From: Lachnospiraceae bacterium
GTDB taxonomy: Bacteria > Bacillota > Clostridia > Lachnospirales > Lachnospiraceae
Assembly: GCA_004558185.1 (NCBI GenBank)
Contig: SFDP01000045.1
Span: forward strand, 1 to 17,563
Length of the DNA stretch: 17,563 bases
Direction of reading: 5' to 3'
The position numbers were made by a program, and so were the translations under genes. The notes beneath the pieces were generated by a model. That model was not told the origin of the DNA and searched no databases. It was given only the letters and a program-made list of their open reading frames with translations. Positions 1 to 6,807 of this stretch are shown one piece after another. Within the stretch, counting starts at the first letter, position 1. Every line of letters begins with the position of its first letter.

Positions 1-2
1 GT

Positions 3-44
3 AAGAAACGGCACACAAAGGCAGAGATAAGAAGTAAAATGTAG
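3..44 (+). CDS. C-terminal end of an upstream gene (partial)
   Basis: Frame 3 is open from the window edge to a TAG at 42-44 and gives a short basic tail ending in AEIRSKM. A 42-base gap follows, then a good ribosome binding site for the sheath gene. In T6SS and related loci the small sheath subunit (TssB type) usually precedes the large one, so that is a natural guess, but 13 residues cannot show it. Frame 1 also stays open up to a TAA at 28-30, so the reading frame itself is uncertain. Confidence 0.25.
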   Translation, partial: KKRHTKAEIRSKM

Positions 45-86
45 GATTTAATCTGCGGCAGAATTGCGGCAGGAGAGAATTATAAT

Positions 87-1415
87 TTGACGCGTGACAT
101 TGAAACAGAGGTTGCAAATTATAATTCTTATCTGGAATTTTATCGTACCTCAAAGGACAATTTTATTAAAGTAGTGAAGCCTCTGGTAGAGAAACTTTTA
201 GGGATAAGAATGTTTTTTGACCAGTATAAGACAAAAACCAAGGGCATGATACCAAAAGTGGTGATAGCCAATACTTCTCCTCAAATGCTGGCGAAAAGCT
301 CAAATTTACCCAGGCTGATTACTTATTTGAACACAACCAACAGCAAGAATAATTTTAACGATACCATTTGGTATGCCATTTATCCAAATTTGTCTTGGAA
401 TCAGAATGTGACTAACCAGATCCATCGAGAAAGATTCAAAGGCAATGTGAAAAAGGCTGGGGATGATGTAAACAGTATAGAGTCCTTGGCAGCGTTGTTG
501 GATATTTTCAAGGATTATCGTGTAGAAACCTTTTTTTCCTTTGAAAACCGAGAAGAAACTACCTTCAATGCGATTGCAGCTGAAGGAATAGAAAAAGCCA
601 TAGAACGCTGTGCTCCACTAATTGGAAAACCCTTCAGCGAGTTTGCTATTCCTGTACTGCCCAATTTTACTGTATTGCCTAAAAACAAATCAGGTGTAAT
701 TTTAGACAGCAAAATGAGAATTACGAATACTAATGGTGCGGAGCTCTCTGAAGCCAAAGAAGATATTGTAAGACTTTGGATAGAAGGCGTATACATTAAT
801 GGTGCCTATGTGGCAGCAGGTTTCAGAGCGGCCTGTCAGTGCCCGGAATATTTAAAAAACCACTTTGCTGTGAGCAGGGGTAAAACTGATTTGGAATTGC
901 CGGGAGTCAGGTTTGATATTGAGGCTGGGAATAATTCTTTATTGGCATACACTACGATGCCCAAGGAAATTACCGGATTCACCAACACCATAAAGACACA
1001 GATTAATCAGAAAAACTTTGGTTGGATTTTTGCCTCTGAAAATGCGTCTAAGGATGGAACAGCAATTACGAATATAACGGTGTATAAGGCGAGAAATCTT
1101 ATGTATGATGCGGAGCTTTCGTCTTATGAACCGGTATATAAAACTCAGGTCACTACCTATATAGAGCGAATTCTCCGTTATGTGACCGGAGATTTTAAGG
1201 AAGATAACATTAAGGATTTCTTTTCCACCAATCCCAGAAGCCAAAAGAGTAAATGGCTGTCAAAGAAGGAGTGTGTCAATGCGATTATTATGGAAGGAGA
1301 CAGCCTGGAATACAGCATTGATGAGGCTACAGGAATTTGTGAGCTGACCATATCCTTTAATGGAAGTCCGAGAAATCTGGAAGTCCAGATTAACCGCTTA
1401 TCTTCTGCCATGTAA
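87..1415 (+). CDS. Putative contractile sheath protein (TssC/VipB-like)
   Basis: This 442-residue protein is probably the large sheath subunit of a contractile injection system. The TTG start at 87 is supported by AGGAGAG at 71-77 and an in-frame TAG at 42-44. The C-terminal part resembles the TssC end in layout: a helix with YIERILRYVTGDFKEDNI, then a short W-containing segment, a charged loop and a closing strand pair ending in LEVQINRL. The central YINGAYVAAGFRAA segment looks like a packed core helix. At 442 residues it is slightly shorter than typical TssC (about 490). The two small tube-like genes directly downstream give the sheath-then-tube order common in these loci. I see no signal peptide or membrane segment, as expected for a cytoplasmic sheath. 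Similarity to TssC was judged by eye and is distant, so another tail protein is possible. Confidence 0.6.
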   Translation: MTRDIETEVANYNSYLEFYRTSKDNFIKVVKPLVEKLLGIRMFFDQYKTKTKGMIPKVVIANTSPQMLAKSSNLPRLITYLNTTNSKNNFNDTIWYAIYPNLSWNQNVTNQIHRERFKGNVKKAGDDVNSIESLAALLDIFKDYRVETFFSFENREETTFNAIAAEGIEKAIERCAPLIGKPFSEFAIPVLPNFTVLPKNKSGVILDSKMRITNTNGAELSEAKEDIVRLWIEGVYINGAYVAAGFRAACQCPEYLKNHFAVSRGKTDLELPGVRFDIEAGNNSLLAYTTMPKEITGFTNTIKTQINQKNFGWIFASENASKDGTAITNITVYKARNLMYDAELSSYEPVYKTQVTTYIERILRYVTGDFKEDNIKDFFSTNPRSQKSKWLSKKECVNAIIMEGDSLEYSIDEATGICELTISFNGSPRNLEVQINRLSSAM

Positions 1416-1452
1416 CTGTTAAATAAGCAAGAATTCATGAGGAGGAAAAAAC

Positions 1453-1878
1453 ATGGGGTTCAGAGTATCAATTGATGGTTCAGGTCCTGTAAACCTGACA
1501 GAACAATGTGTAAAAGAAGTGAAATTTTTATCGGAGATTCCGAAAGATTCCAATGCCAGAGCCACGGATAACGGAGCTACTCTGCAGATAAGGGGAAAAA
1601 TGTTGTTTTCCCTGGGAGCAGAGAAGCAGGACGGAACCTTGAATCTGGCGAAATGGAGTGTAGTACCCAGCGAGAGCGCAGACGCTTATAGAACGGTTAA
1701 GGTAGATGTGGTTGCTGCGGGACAGATCGTACGTCAGATTACGCTTCCTAATGCTTTTGTGATGGAGTATGAGGAATCCCTGGATGATGAAACAGGTGTG
1801 GGAGAGTTTTATCTCCATGTAAAGCAAAAGAAGGATCTAACCGGCTTAACCAGCCTTGAAGGTGGATTTGGAGCATAG
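1453..1878 (+). CDS. Putative inner tube protein, copy 1 (Hcp/phage-tail-tube-like)
   Basis: This is a 141-residue, strand-rich soluble protein without signal peptide or membrane segment, the size of Hcp or phage tail tube subunits (about 140-170). The ATG at 1453 follows AGGAGG at 1440-1445. It is about 45% identical along its whole length to the next gene by hand alignment (63 of about 141 positions). Both share DSNAR, a KWS..P segment, a PxAFV..Y strand and a C-terminal QKKD followed by EGG. The assignment rests on size, fold style, duplication and position next to the sheath candidate. It could instead be another ring-forming tail protein such as a tail terminator or initiator. Confidence 0.6.
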   Translation: MGFRVSIDGSGPVNLTEQCVKEVKFLSEIPKDSNARATDNGATLQIRGKMLFSLGAEKQDGTLNLAKWSVVPSESADAYRTVKVDVVAAGQIVRQITLPNAFVMEYEESLDDETGVGEFYLHVKQKKDLTGLTSLEGGFGA

Positions 1879-1890
1879 GGGGTGTGAAGG

Positions 1891-2319
1891 ATGTCATTAC
1901 GAGTAAAGGTAAATGGTGTAACTAGTTTTGAAATCGCCAAGGAATGTGTGCAGAAGACCAAGTTTCGTACAGATATTCCCTTGGACTCTAACGCAAGAAC
2001 CAAGGATGTAGGGTGCACGTTAGAAATATCAGGAAAGATTCTGGTATCTACAGACGGAGACCCCTTTGACAGCACTCTGCAGCTTGGAAAATGGTCTATG
2101 ATTCCTGCTGAGGATGCGGCAGCCTACCGCCAGGTAGAGGTAGAAATAATCAATGCCGGTGTGGTGGAAAGAAAATACACCTTTCCCAGAGCATTTGTTG
2201 TTGATTATAAGGAAGATTATGCAAACAGTGATGGAATCGGACAGTTTTCGATTATTATCAAGCAGAAAAAGGATAAGCTGGCATCAGTCAGTATTGAGGG
2301 CGGATATATAGGAGCCTGA
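1891..2319 (+). CDS. Putative inner tube protein, copy 2 (paralog of the preceding gene)
   Basis: This 142-residue protein is a clear tandem paralog of the gene 12 bases upstream, with only a one-residue length difference near the C-terminus. AGGGGGTG at 1876-1883 precedes the ATG at 1891. Conserved blocks are DSNAR near residue 32, KWS..P near 67, FPRAFV near 98 and IKQKKD near 123. The copies differ most in the loop around residues 54-61 and in the stretch 107-114, which could be surface or lumen-facing loops. Two different tube proteins occur in some extracellular CIS (Afp1/Afp5, Pvc1/Pvc5), where one forms the bulk tube and another sits near the baseplate. Whether that applies here is an inference. 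The gene ends 17 bases before a strong terminator hairpin. Confidence 0.6.
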   Translation: MSLRVKVNGVTSFEIAKECVQKTKFRTDIPLDSNARTKDVGCTLEISGKILVSTDGDPFDSTLQLGKWSMIPAEDAAAYRQVEVEIINAGVVERKYTFPRAFVVDYKEDYANSDGIGQFSIIIKQKKDKLASVSIEGGYIGA

Positions 2320-2335
2320 GGGTTGATGAATAAGC

Positions 2336-2366
2336 AAGGCATACCCTGGGTGGGTGTGCCTTTTTT
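2336..2366 (+). terminator. Intrinsic terminator after the sheath/tube genes
   Basis: AAGGCATACCC (2336-2346) and GGGTGTGCCTT (2352-2362) form an 11-bp stem with one T:G pair around a 5-base loop. A run of six T (2361-2366) begins in the stem's 3' end. This is a textbook Rho-independent terminator. It lies 17 bases after the second tube gene and 52 bases before the J-domain start. I found no convincing promoter between it and the next gene, so partial read-through (attenuation) is the likely effect. Confidence 0.85.
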
Positions 2367-2403
2367 CACTGGACAGGAATGGTTGCAAAGCTGGCAAAAT
2401 GAG

Positions 2404-2409
2404 AGGAGG
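2404..2409 (+). promoter_or_regulatory. Ribosome binding site fixing the J-domain protein start
   Basis: AGGAGG sits 9 bases before the ATG at 2419. It argues against the longer in-frame reading from 2323 or 2326, whose first codons would lie inside or before the terminator hairpin. Confidence 0.8.
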
Positions 2410-2418
2410 ATTCCCAAA

Positions 2419-2838
2419 ATGGAAGACTGGTACCAGGTTCTCCAGATATCAAGGCAGGCAAAGGAGGAGGAAATTAAGGCCGCATATCGAAGACTGGCCA
2501 AAGAGTATCATCCTGATTCTCATCCAGGGGACAGGGAATGCGAAAGAAAATTCAGAGAAATATCTGAAGCCTACAGTATCCTTTCACATGAAGAAAAACG
2601 CCGGAAATATGACGAAGAATTGAAAGGGATAAAAGCAGGAAAGAAAGCAGCCGGACAAGATGCTGAAGCTAAATCCAAGGATATAGAGGTTCAGAATATC
2701 CATAAGAAATTTGAAGAGTTTTTTGGATTTAACCCAAAAACAAAAGAGATTGTTCATGAGGATAAATTACAGCAAAAAGAGAGAAATCCACTTGACGCTG
2801 CGAGCCTATTTGAACAATTTATGGGGATAAAAAGATAG
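2419..2838 (+). CDS. J-domain (DnaJ-like) co-chaperone
   Basis: This 139-residue protein begins directly with a J domain (residues 3-66). It has the invariant HPD at 31-33, the preceding helix AAYRRLAKEYH, and the later FREISEAYSIL and KYDEEL helices. J domains stimulate ATP hydrolysis by Hsp70 proteins, and an Hsp70-like ATPase is encoded six genes downstream (8855-11467). The rest is a Lys-rich linker and a short C-terminal segment (about 95-139) with KKFEEFFGFNP and LFEQFMGI motifs that may bind a client or partner. It lacks the Gly/Phe region, zinc fingers and C-terminal domains of true DnaJ. The start at 2419 is chosen for its ribosome binding site. Confidence 0.9.
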   Translation: MEDWYQVLQISRQAKEEEIKAAYRRLAKEYHPDSHPGDRECERKFREISEAYSILSHEEKRRKYDEELKGIKAGKKAAGQDAEAKSKDIEVQNIHKKFEEFFGFNPKTKEIVHEDKLQQKERNPLDAASLFEQFMGIKR

Positions 2839-2840
2839 TG

Positions 2841-3386
2841 ATGAAGAGAAAAATAGATATGATTATTGTCATTCTGTGTCTTGCATCAATTATGCTGATG
2901 TGTTATAGGCCAGGACCCCAAAAGAGCTGGCTCTGGATACTTATATTAACAATTATAGGACTTGTCCATATATATTTGGGATTAAGGACACAGAAGGATA
3001 GCGAACACACCCGTCATACAGTGGATGGCAAGGGCTGCCTACCAAGGTCAGCCTGTACGGAGCTGATCTTGCTAAGCGAAGAGGGCTCTCATCTTGCAAG
3101 CTGGAATATTTATGGCAAAAACGGAATTGTAATCGGGAGAGATGTGGGAGAGAATCAGGTTACTGTGGATTTAAATGAAACCGCTTATGCAGGAATGATT
3201 GACGTGGAACACGCAATATTAAATTTCGCAGGAAACAATTGGTATGTAGAGGATATTTCTACAGGGAATGGAATCAGTATACAGAAACAAGACGGCAGAA
3301 AATACAAACTTTCCTATGGGAAACCATGCAAGGTGGAACGGTTTGACATTATTTTTATTGGGCTGACCAGACTGCAGATTTTATAG
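2841..3386 (+). CDS. Membrane-anchored FHA domain protein
   Basis: The 181-residue protein has two N-terminal membrane segments (about 7-22 and 30-48) in a hairpin, a linker, and a C-terminal FHA domain (about 95-181) on the cytoplasmic side. FHA marks are IGR (98-100), H124, the strand WYVEDIS (134-140) and NG (143-144). The serine of the usual SxxxH motif is isoleucine (I120), so phosphothreonine binding may be weak or lost. The start is ATG 2841 or the overlapping GTG 2838, which shares its first base with the upstream stop. FHA proteins regulate T6SS through Ser/Thr phosphorylation in several bacteria. A membrane-bound FHA could dock the machine or its regulators at the membrane, but this is inferred from context. 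Confidence 0.82.
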   Translation: MKRKIDMIIVILCLASIMLMCYRPGPQKSWLWILILTIIGLVHIYLGLRTQKDSEHTRHTVDGKGCLPRSACTELILLSEEGSHLASWNIYGKNGIVIGRDVGENQVTVDLNETAYAGMIDVEHAILNFAGNNWYVEDISTGNGISIQKQDGRKYKLSYGKPCKVERFDIIFIGLTRLQIL

Positions 3387-3434
3387 AGATTGGTTTGGCT
3401 AAAAGAGTAATAAAAGAGAGAGTGAGAGGTAATT

Positions 3435-3953
3435 ATGGGAGACACAGGTTCAAATTTAATACGGTGTGCAAATGGACATATGTTCAGCAAAAAGCGGTAT
3501 GGAACAGTATGCCCCTACTGTAATTTGGAAACAGCCACACCGGAAAAAAAGGAAGTTGAAGTATCAGAAGTGGATATTGAGGAAGCACTTTTTCGTGAGA
3601 GCATAAAGCCGGTCTGTGGATGGATCGTCTGTATATCAGGGCCGCGCCAGGGAAAGGACTATAAAATTGCAATGGGGAAAAATTTTGTGGGAAGGGCAGA
3701 CGATATGGATATTCAGATTTTGGGAGATAATGAAATTTCCCGAAGAAATCATGCGGTCATCGTTTTTGATCCAAAAAGAAAGGAAACGGTTTTACTTCCC
3801 GGAGATTCTAATGGACTGGTTTATCTTAATGAGAATGCGGTATATGTACCCAGACCGCTGAACCCTTATGACAAAATTGAAATGGGGAGATCTGTATTTT
3901 TATTTATCCCATTCTGTGGAAGCAATTTTATGTGGGGAAATGAAGCGGAGTAA
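3435..3953 (+). CDS. Zinc-ribbon plus FHA domain protein
   Basis: This 172-residue soluble protein starts with a small metal-ribbon-like motif (C11, H15, C26, C29; CANGH...CPYC). An acidic linker and an FHA domain (about 63-165) follow. FHA residues are intact: G86-R87, S102 and H106 in ISRRNH, and S125-N126-G127 before the YLN strand. It therefore looks able to bind phosphothreonine, unlike the FHA protein just upstream. GAGAGG at 3424-3429 precedes the ATG at 3435. It lies between a membrane FHA protein and a PP2C phosphatase, a grouping typical of Ser/Thr phospho-signalling modules and, in T6SS, of Fha-type activators. The phosphorylated partner is not visible here. Confidence 0.85.
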   Translation: MGDTGSNLIRCANGHMFSKKRYGTVCPYCNLETATPEKKEVEVSEVDIEEALFRESIKPVCGWIVCISGPRQGKDYKIAMGKNFVGRADDMDIQILGDNEISRRNHAVIVFDPKRKETVLLPGDSNGLVYLNENAVYVPRPLNPYDKIEMGRSVFLFIPFCGSNFMWGNEAE

Positions 3954-3962
3954 GTTAAAGAG

Positions 3963-3970
3963 GGCGGAGG
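3963..3970 (+). promoter_or_regulatory. Ribosome binding site fixing the PP2C phosphatase start
   Basis: GGCGGAGG lies 5 bases before the ATG at 3976 and 9 bases after the stop of the FHA gene. It favours this start over an in-frame ATG at 3868 that would overlap the FHA gene by 86 bases. Confidence 0.75.
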
Positions 3971-3975
3971 TAGAG

Positions 3976-4806
3976 ATGGATATTTATGGCTATTGGAGTA
4001 TTCTGCTCGTTTTTGTCCTTCTGGTTTTGGAAGGAATCCGTTTTTTTCTTTTTCATGAAAAGACGAATAGAAAGAGAATGGTGGATATGGGAGGAAGTAT
4101 GACCATTGGAAATCGGGAAATACAGGAAGACAGAATGGCCTTCCTTACTACATCAGCGGGAACTATGGCTGTTCTTGCTGATGGATCGGGGCAGACATAT
4201 GGGGGCAGGATAGCAGCGCAGATAGCGGTTCAAACCTGTGAAGATGTGTTTCAGGACTATCATGCGTTCAACAATCCACAGTATTTCTTTCGTAAAGCCT
4301 TTAACTGTGCCAATAGAGAAATATTGAAGGAGCTGGGCGACAAAGAAAGAGGAACAGCCAGTGTAGGCTGTGTGCTGATTCGTCAGGACTTTTTATATTA
4401 TGCTTTGGTAGGGAATATAAAGATTGGTGTTTATCGGGAAGGTAATCTGGTACCTATTTCTACAGGACATACGATTGCTGTGCTGGCAGAGAAGCAGTTT
4501 CATGAAGGGAGAATTTCACGAGAGGATGCACTGACCCTATTGGAAAACCACCGGTTGTATAATTATCTGGGGCAGGATGAGTTTAGAGATATTGAATATG
4601 TTGATGCCCCTGTTCAGTTAAAGCGGGGAGATATCATTGTCTTAATGAGCGATGGTATATACGACTTGTTGGATTTTAAAGAATTGGAGAGGACACTGGA
4701 AGGAACAGCAGACTGCCAGAAAAAAGCTTTTGATGTGATTGAGCTGGTAAATCAAAGCTCTGCTCCCGCTAAGGACAATGCAAGTATAGTTTTATTGGGT
4801 GTATGA
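3976..4806 (+). CDS. Membrane-anchored PP2C-type Ser/Thr phosphatase
   Basis: The 276-residue protein has one N-terminal membrane segment (about 5-26) followed by a cytoplasmic PP2C domain (about 40-276). Metal-binding residues all appear in place: D52 in IQEDR, D69-G70 in ADGSG, D226 in MSDG and D267-N268 in KDNAS. PP2C enzymes remove phosphate from Ser/Thr using two metal ions. In the T6SS threonine phosphorylation pathway such a phosphatase (PppA) opposes a kinase (PpkA) acting on an FHA protein. Two FHA genes lie just upstream and a degenerate PP2C follows, which fits that logic. No kinase is present in the window. The gene overlaps or nearly abuts the next one. Confidence 0.88.
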   Translation: MDIYGYWSILLVFVLLVLEGIRFFLFHEKTNRKRMVDMGGSMTIGNREIQEDRMAFLTTSAGTMAVLADGSGQTYGGRIAAQIAVQTCEDVFQDYHAFNNPQYFFRKAFNCANREILKELGDKERGTASVGCVLIRQDFLYYALVGNIKIGVYREGNLVPISTGHTIAVLAEKQFHEGRISREDALTLLENHRLYNYLGQDEFRDIEYVDAPVQLKRGDIIVLMSDGIYDLLDFKELERTLEGTADCQKKAFDVIELVNQSSAPAKDNASIVLLGV

Positions 4807-4819
4807 AAGAGAGTACATA

Positions 4820-6775
4820 ATGATGAGAAAGCAAAATTCAGAGTTTATCACTGCATTTACCTCAGAGGCAGAAAGTGAATTAAAAAATACTGATTATTTT
4901 GGCTTTGTGGAGCTGGATAACTTTGCCTGCTACGTTATTGCAGATGGAATTGACGATCAAACGGATGCCTATAGTGCACGCCTTGCAGTTTCTGCTGCAA
5001 TTACCACCTTTTCGGAAGCTCCTTCCATGAACAGACGCACACTGAAGGCCTGCATGAGGGCGGCCAACAGAGCTTTATTGGAAGCAAAGAGTAAAATGAA
5101 GTTAAAGGCCTCTGTCATCATTATTCTTACCAATTATACTATATTTCGCTATGGTCAGGCGGGCAATATCCGCTTGCGTCTTTTTCGAAATGGCTTTATT
5201 AAAATGCAGTCTACGGATCAGTCTCTGACAGCGGATCTGGTAAAAGAGGAAAAGGTAGAACTGGACAAAGTAGCCAGACACGAAGAAAGAAACAATCTAT
5301 ATACTTATCTGGGACAGAAGAAAGAGTTTCATCCTTATATTTCAAAAAAAATAAAGCTTACGGATGCGGATGCTATTGCTTTGTATACTCGTGGAATATG
5401 GGAACACATTGATGATGGAGAACTGAAAGATATTTTTGAAGAGGCTACGGATAATCCGCAGGATACGGTTAATCGTTTAGAGGATATGCTCTTGTCCAAG
5501 CAGCCGCAAAATCTGGGGAAATATACCTTTGCAGCCCTTTTTATTAATAAAATCTTTACGGATCCCAACCGGAAACGGCGTATTCGCAAAATTTTAATGA
5601 CAGTTATTCCGCTGGTGGCAGTGTTGACCATATTTATAGTTGTTTTTGCAGTCCGACATAATCGGAGATTAGAAAAGCAGGAACAGATGGAGCTTCGTTA
5701 CACAGATACCATTGAGTATATTCAGGCAGATAATTATATCCGGGCACAGGAAAAATGCAAGGAGGCGTTGGAACTGGCAGAGAAATTGAAGGATACCGGA
5801 ATGCAGAAGGAACTGGGAAACTATCTAAAGCTGATTGAAACGGTTCTTGCAGCAGAGGAGACACTGGATAACGCTAAATATGCAGAAGCCCAGAAAACCT
5901 ATCAGGAGGCAGCAAAGCGCTCAAGATATGTAGACCGTGTAGGAATGGACTATATTGAGGAAAAACTGCTTCTGACAGCGGATCATATGACGGTTTATGA
6001 TCTGATAAATCTGGGAGATACCCTGGTACTTAACCTGCAGTATGACAAAGCGGAAGAAAAGTATCTGGAGGCAAAGGCTATTGCCGGAAAAATTTACTTT
6101 GATGCAGGAAGACAGTCGGCTATGGAAGCTCTGGAAAGTCTATATGCTCAGCAAAAGGCCGAAAAAGAGGCGGAAAGAGAAGAAGTTCAGGCTTTGTTGG
6201 CAAGGCAGGAGTCAGCGGTCAATCACATGGCCCAGGGGGATACAGCTTTTGCTAAAGAAGATTATGAAACGGCCAGGGTACACTACACTTCCGCTGAACA
6301 GATTTATGGAGAGTTGGGGGAAGAAATTCAAAAAGAAGCAGCAGCTAAGAAGCTGGCTGCTGCAGAGGATAAGCTGGCGGGCCAGGAGGCTAAGCGAGCA
6401 GAGGCAGAGGACTTTAGAAAACAGGCGGAACAAGCAGCAGAAGTACAAGATTATACGTCGGCGAAGAAATACTATCTTCTGGCACAGGATATTTATGCCT
6501 CTATGAAGATGAATGAAGAGATGGAGGAAATCAACAGAAAGCTGGAGGCCTTGGGAATAAAGCTGGATGCAGCTAAGGAACAGGCAGCCCAGGAAGAAAA
6601 AGAAAAAGAAGAGGCCAGACAGGCAGAAGAGGCTAAACAGAAAGCGGAGGAAGAGGCAAAGCAGGCAGAGGAGATTAAAAAAGCAGCTGAAGAGGCCAAA
6701 AAAGCGGCTGAAGAAGCACAAAAAGCAGCTGAGGAGGCTAAAAAATCAGGAGGTGTCTCAGGGAATTCACCTTGA
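4820..6775 (+). CDS. Pseudo-PP2C, transmembrane, TPR-like repeat and coiled-coil protein
   Basis: A 651-residue multidomain protein. Residues about 8-245 have a PP2C layout with D25 and D42-G43, but the later metal-binding sites are gone: the SDG motif reads T190-R191-G192 and the DN motif reads K234-Y235. It is therefore probably a pseudophosphatase. A single membrane segment spans about 258-278 after a basic RRIRK stretch. The outer or distal part has TPR-like repeats; the clearest begin GDTLVLNLQYDKA, GDTAFAKEDYETA and AEQAAEVQDYTSA. A Lys/Glu/Ala coiled coil follows, then a short Gly/Ser tail. The start is ATG 4820 (or 4823), preceded by a weak AGAGAG; a GTG at 4799 inside the previous gene is less likely. 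It may be a transmembrane sensor or scaffold that links phospho-signalling to the machine (inference). Confidence 0.8.
   Translation: MMRKQNSEFITAFTSEAESELKNTDYFGFVELDNFACYVIADGIDDQTDAYSARLAVSAAITTFSEAPSMNRRTLKACMRAANRALLEAKSKMKLKASVIIILTNYTIFRYGQAGNIRLRLFRNGFIKMQSTDQSLTADLVKEEKVELDKVARHEERNNLYTYLGQKKEFHPYISKKIKLTDADAIALYTRGIWEHIDDGELKDIFEEATDNPQDTVNRLEDMLLSKQPQNLGKYTFAALFINKIFTDPNRKRRIRKILMTVIPLVAVLTIFIVVFAVRHNRRLEKQEQMELRYTDTIEYIQADNYIRAQEKCKEALELAEKLKDTGMQKELGNYLKLIETVLAAEETLDNAKYAEAQKTYQEAAKRSRYVDRVGMDYIEEKLLLTADHMTVYDLINLGDTLVLNLQYDKAEEKYLEAKAIAGKIYFDAGRQSAMEALESLYAQQKAEKEAEREEVQALLARQESAVNHMAQGDTAFAKEDYETARVHYTSAEQIYGELGEEIQKEAAAKKLAAAEDKLAGQEAKRAEAEDFRKQAEQAAEVQDYTSAKKYYLLAQDIYASMKMNEEMEEINRKLEALGIKLDAAKEQAAQEEKEKEEARQAEEAKQKAEEEAKQAEEIKKAAEEAKKAAEEAQKAAEEAKKSGGVSGNSP
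6677..6739 (+). repeat. Three in-frame 21-bp tandem repeats (KAAEEA coiled coil)
   Basis: Three imperfect 21-base units start at 6677, 6698 and 6719. Each encodes seven residues of the type (K/Q)-K-A-A-E-E-A, extending the coiled-coil tail of the pseudo-PP2C protein by whole heptads. A more decayed version of the pattern precedes them from about 6610. Such repeats can change copy number without breaking the frame. Confidence 0.8.
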
Positions 6776-6807
6776 AACCGGCCTGATACAGGTAACAGGA
6801 GGAGAAA

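Noticed and set aside
2383..2406. Possible promoter just after the terminator (TTGCAA as -35)
   Set aside because: No -10 box resembling TATAAT lies 16-18 bases downstream.
2323..2418. Longer N-terminus for the J-domain protein (start at TTG 2323 or ATG 2326)
   Set aside because: These codons overlap a strong terminator hairpin and have no suitable ribosome binding site, while AGGAGG at 2404-2409 serves ATG 2419, which begins exactly at the J domain.
3390..3413. Possible promoter before the zinc-ribbon FHA gene (TTGGTT and TAATAA)
   Set aside because: The spacing is only 12 bases, too short for a sigma-A promoter, and the gap is a normal intra-operon gap.
3868..3975. Longer N-terminus for the PP2C phosphatase (ATG 3868)
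   Set aside because: It would overlap most of the end of the FHA gene; a good ribosome binding site at 3963-3970 supports ATG 3976 instead.
6042..6506. Plus-strand open frame of 154 codons in another frame
   Set aside because: It lies wholly within the pseudo-PP2C gene, has an Arg/Lys/Trp-heavy composition and no ribosome binding site.
6212..6721. Minus-strand open frame of 169 codons rich in Phe, Leu and Cys
   Set aside because: It is the antisense of the Lys/Glu/Ala-rich coiled coil of the pseudo-PP2C gene, so its composition is an artefact of that gene.
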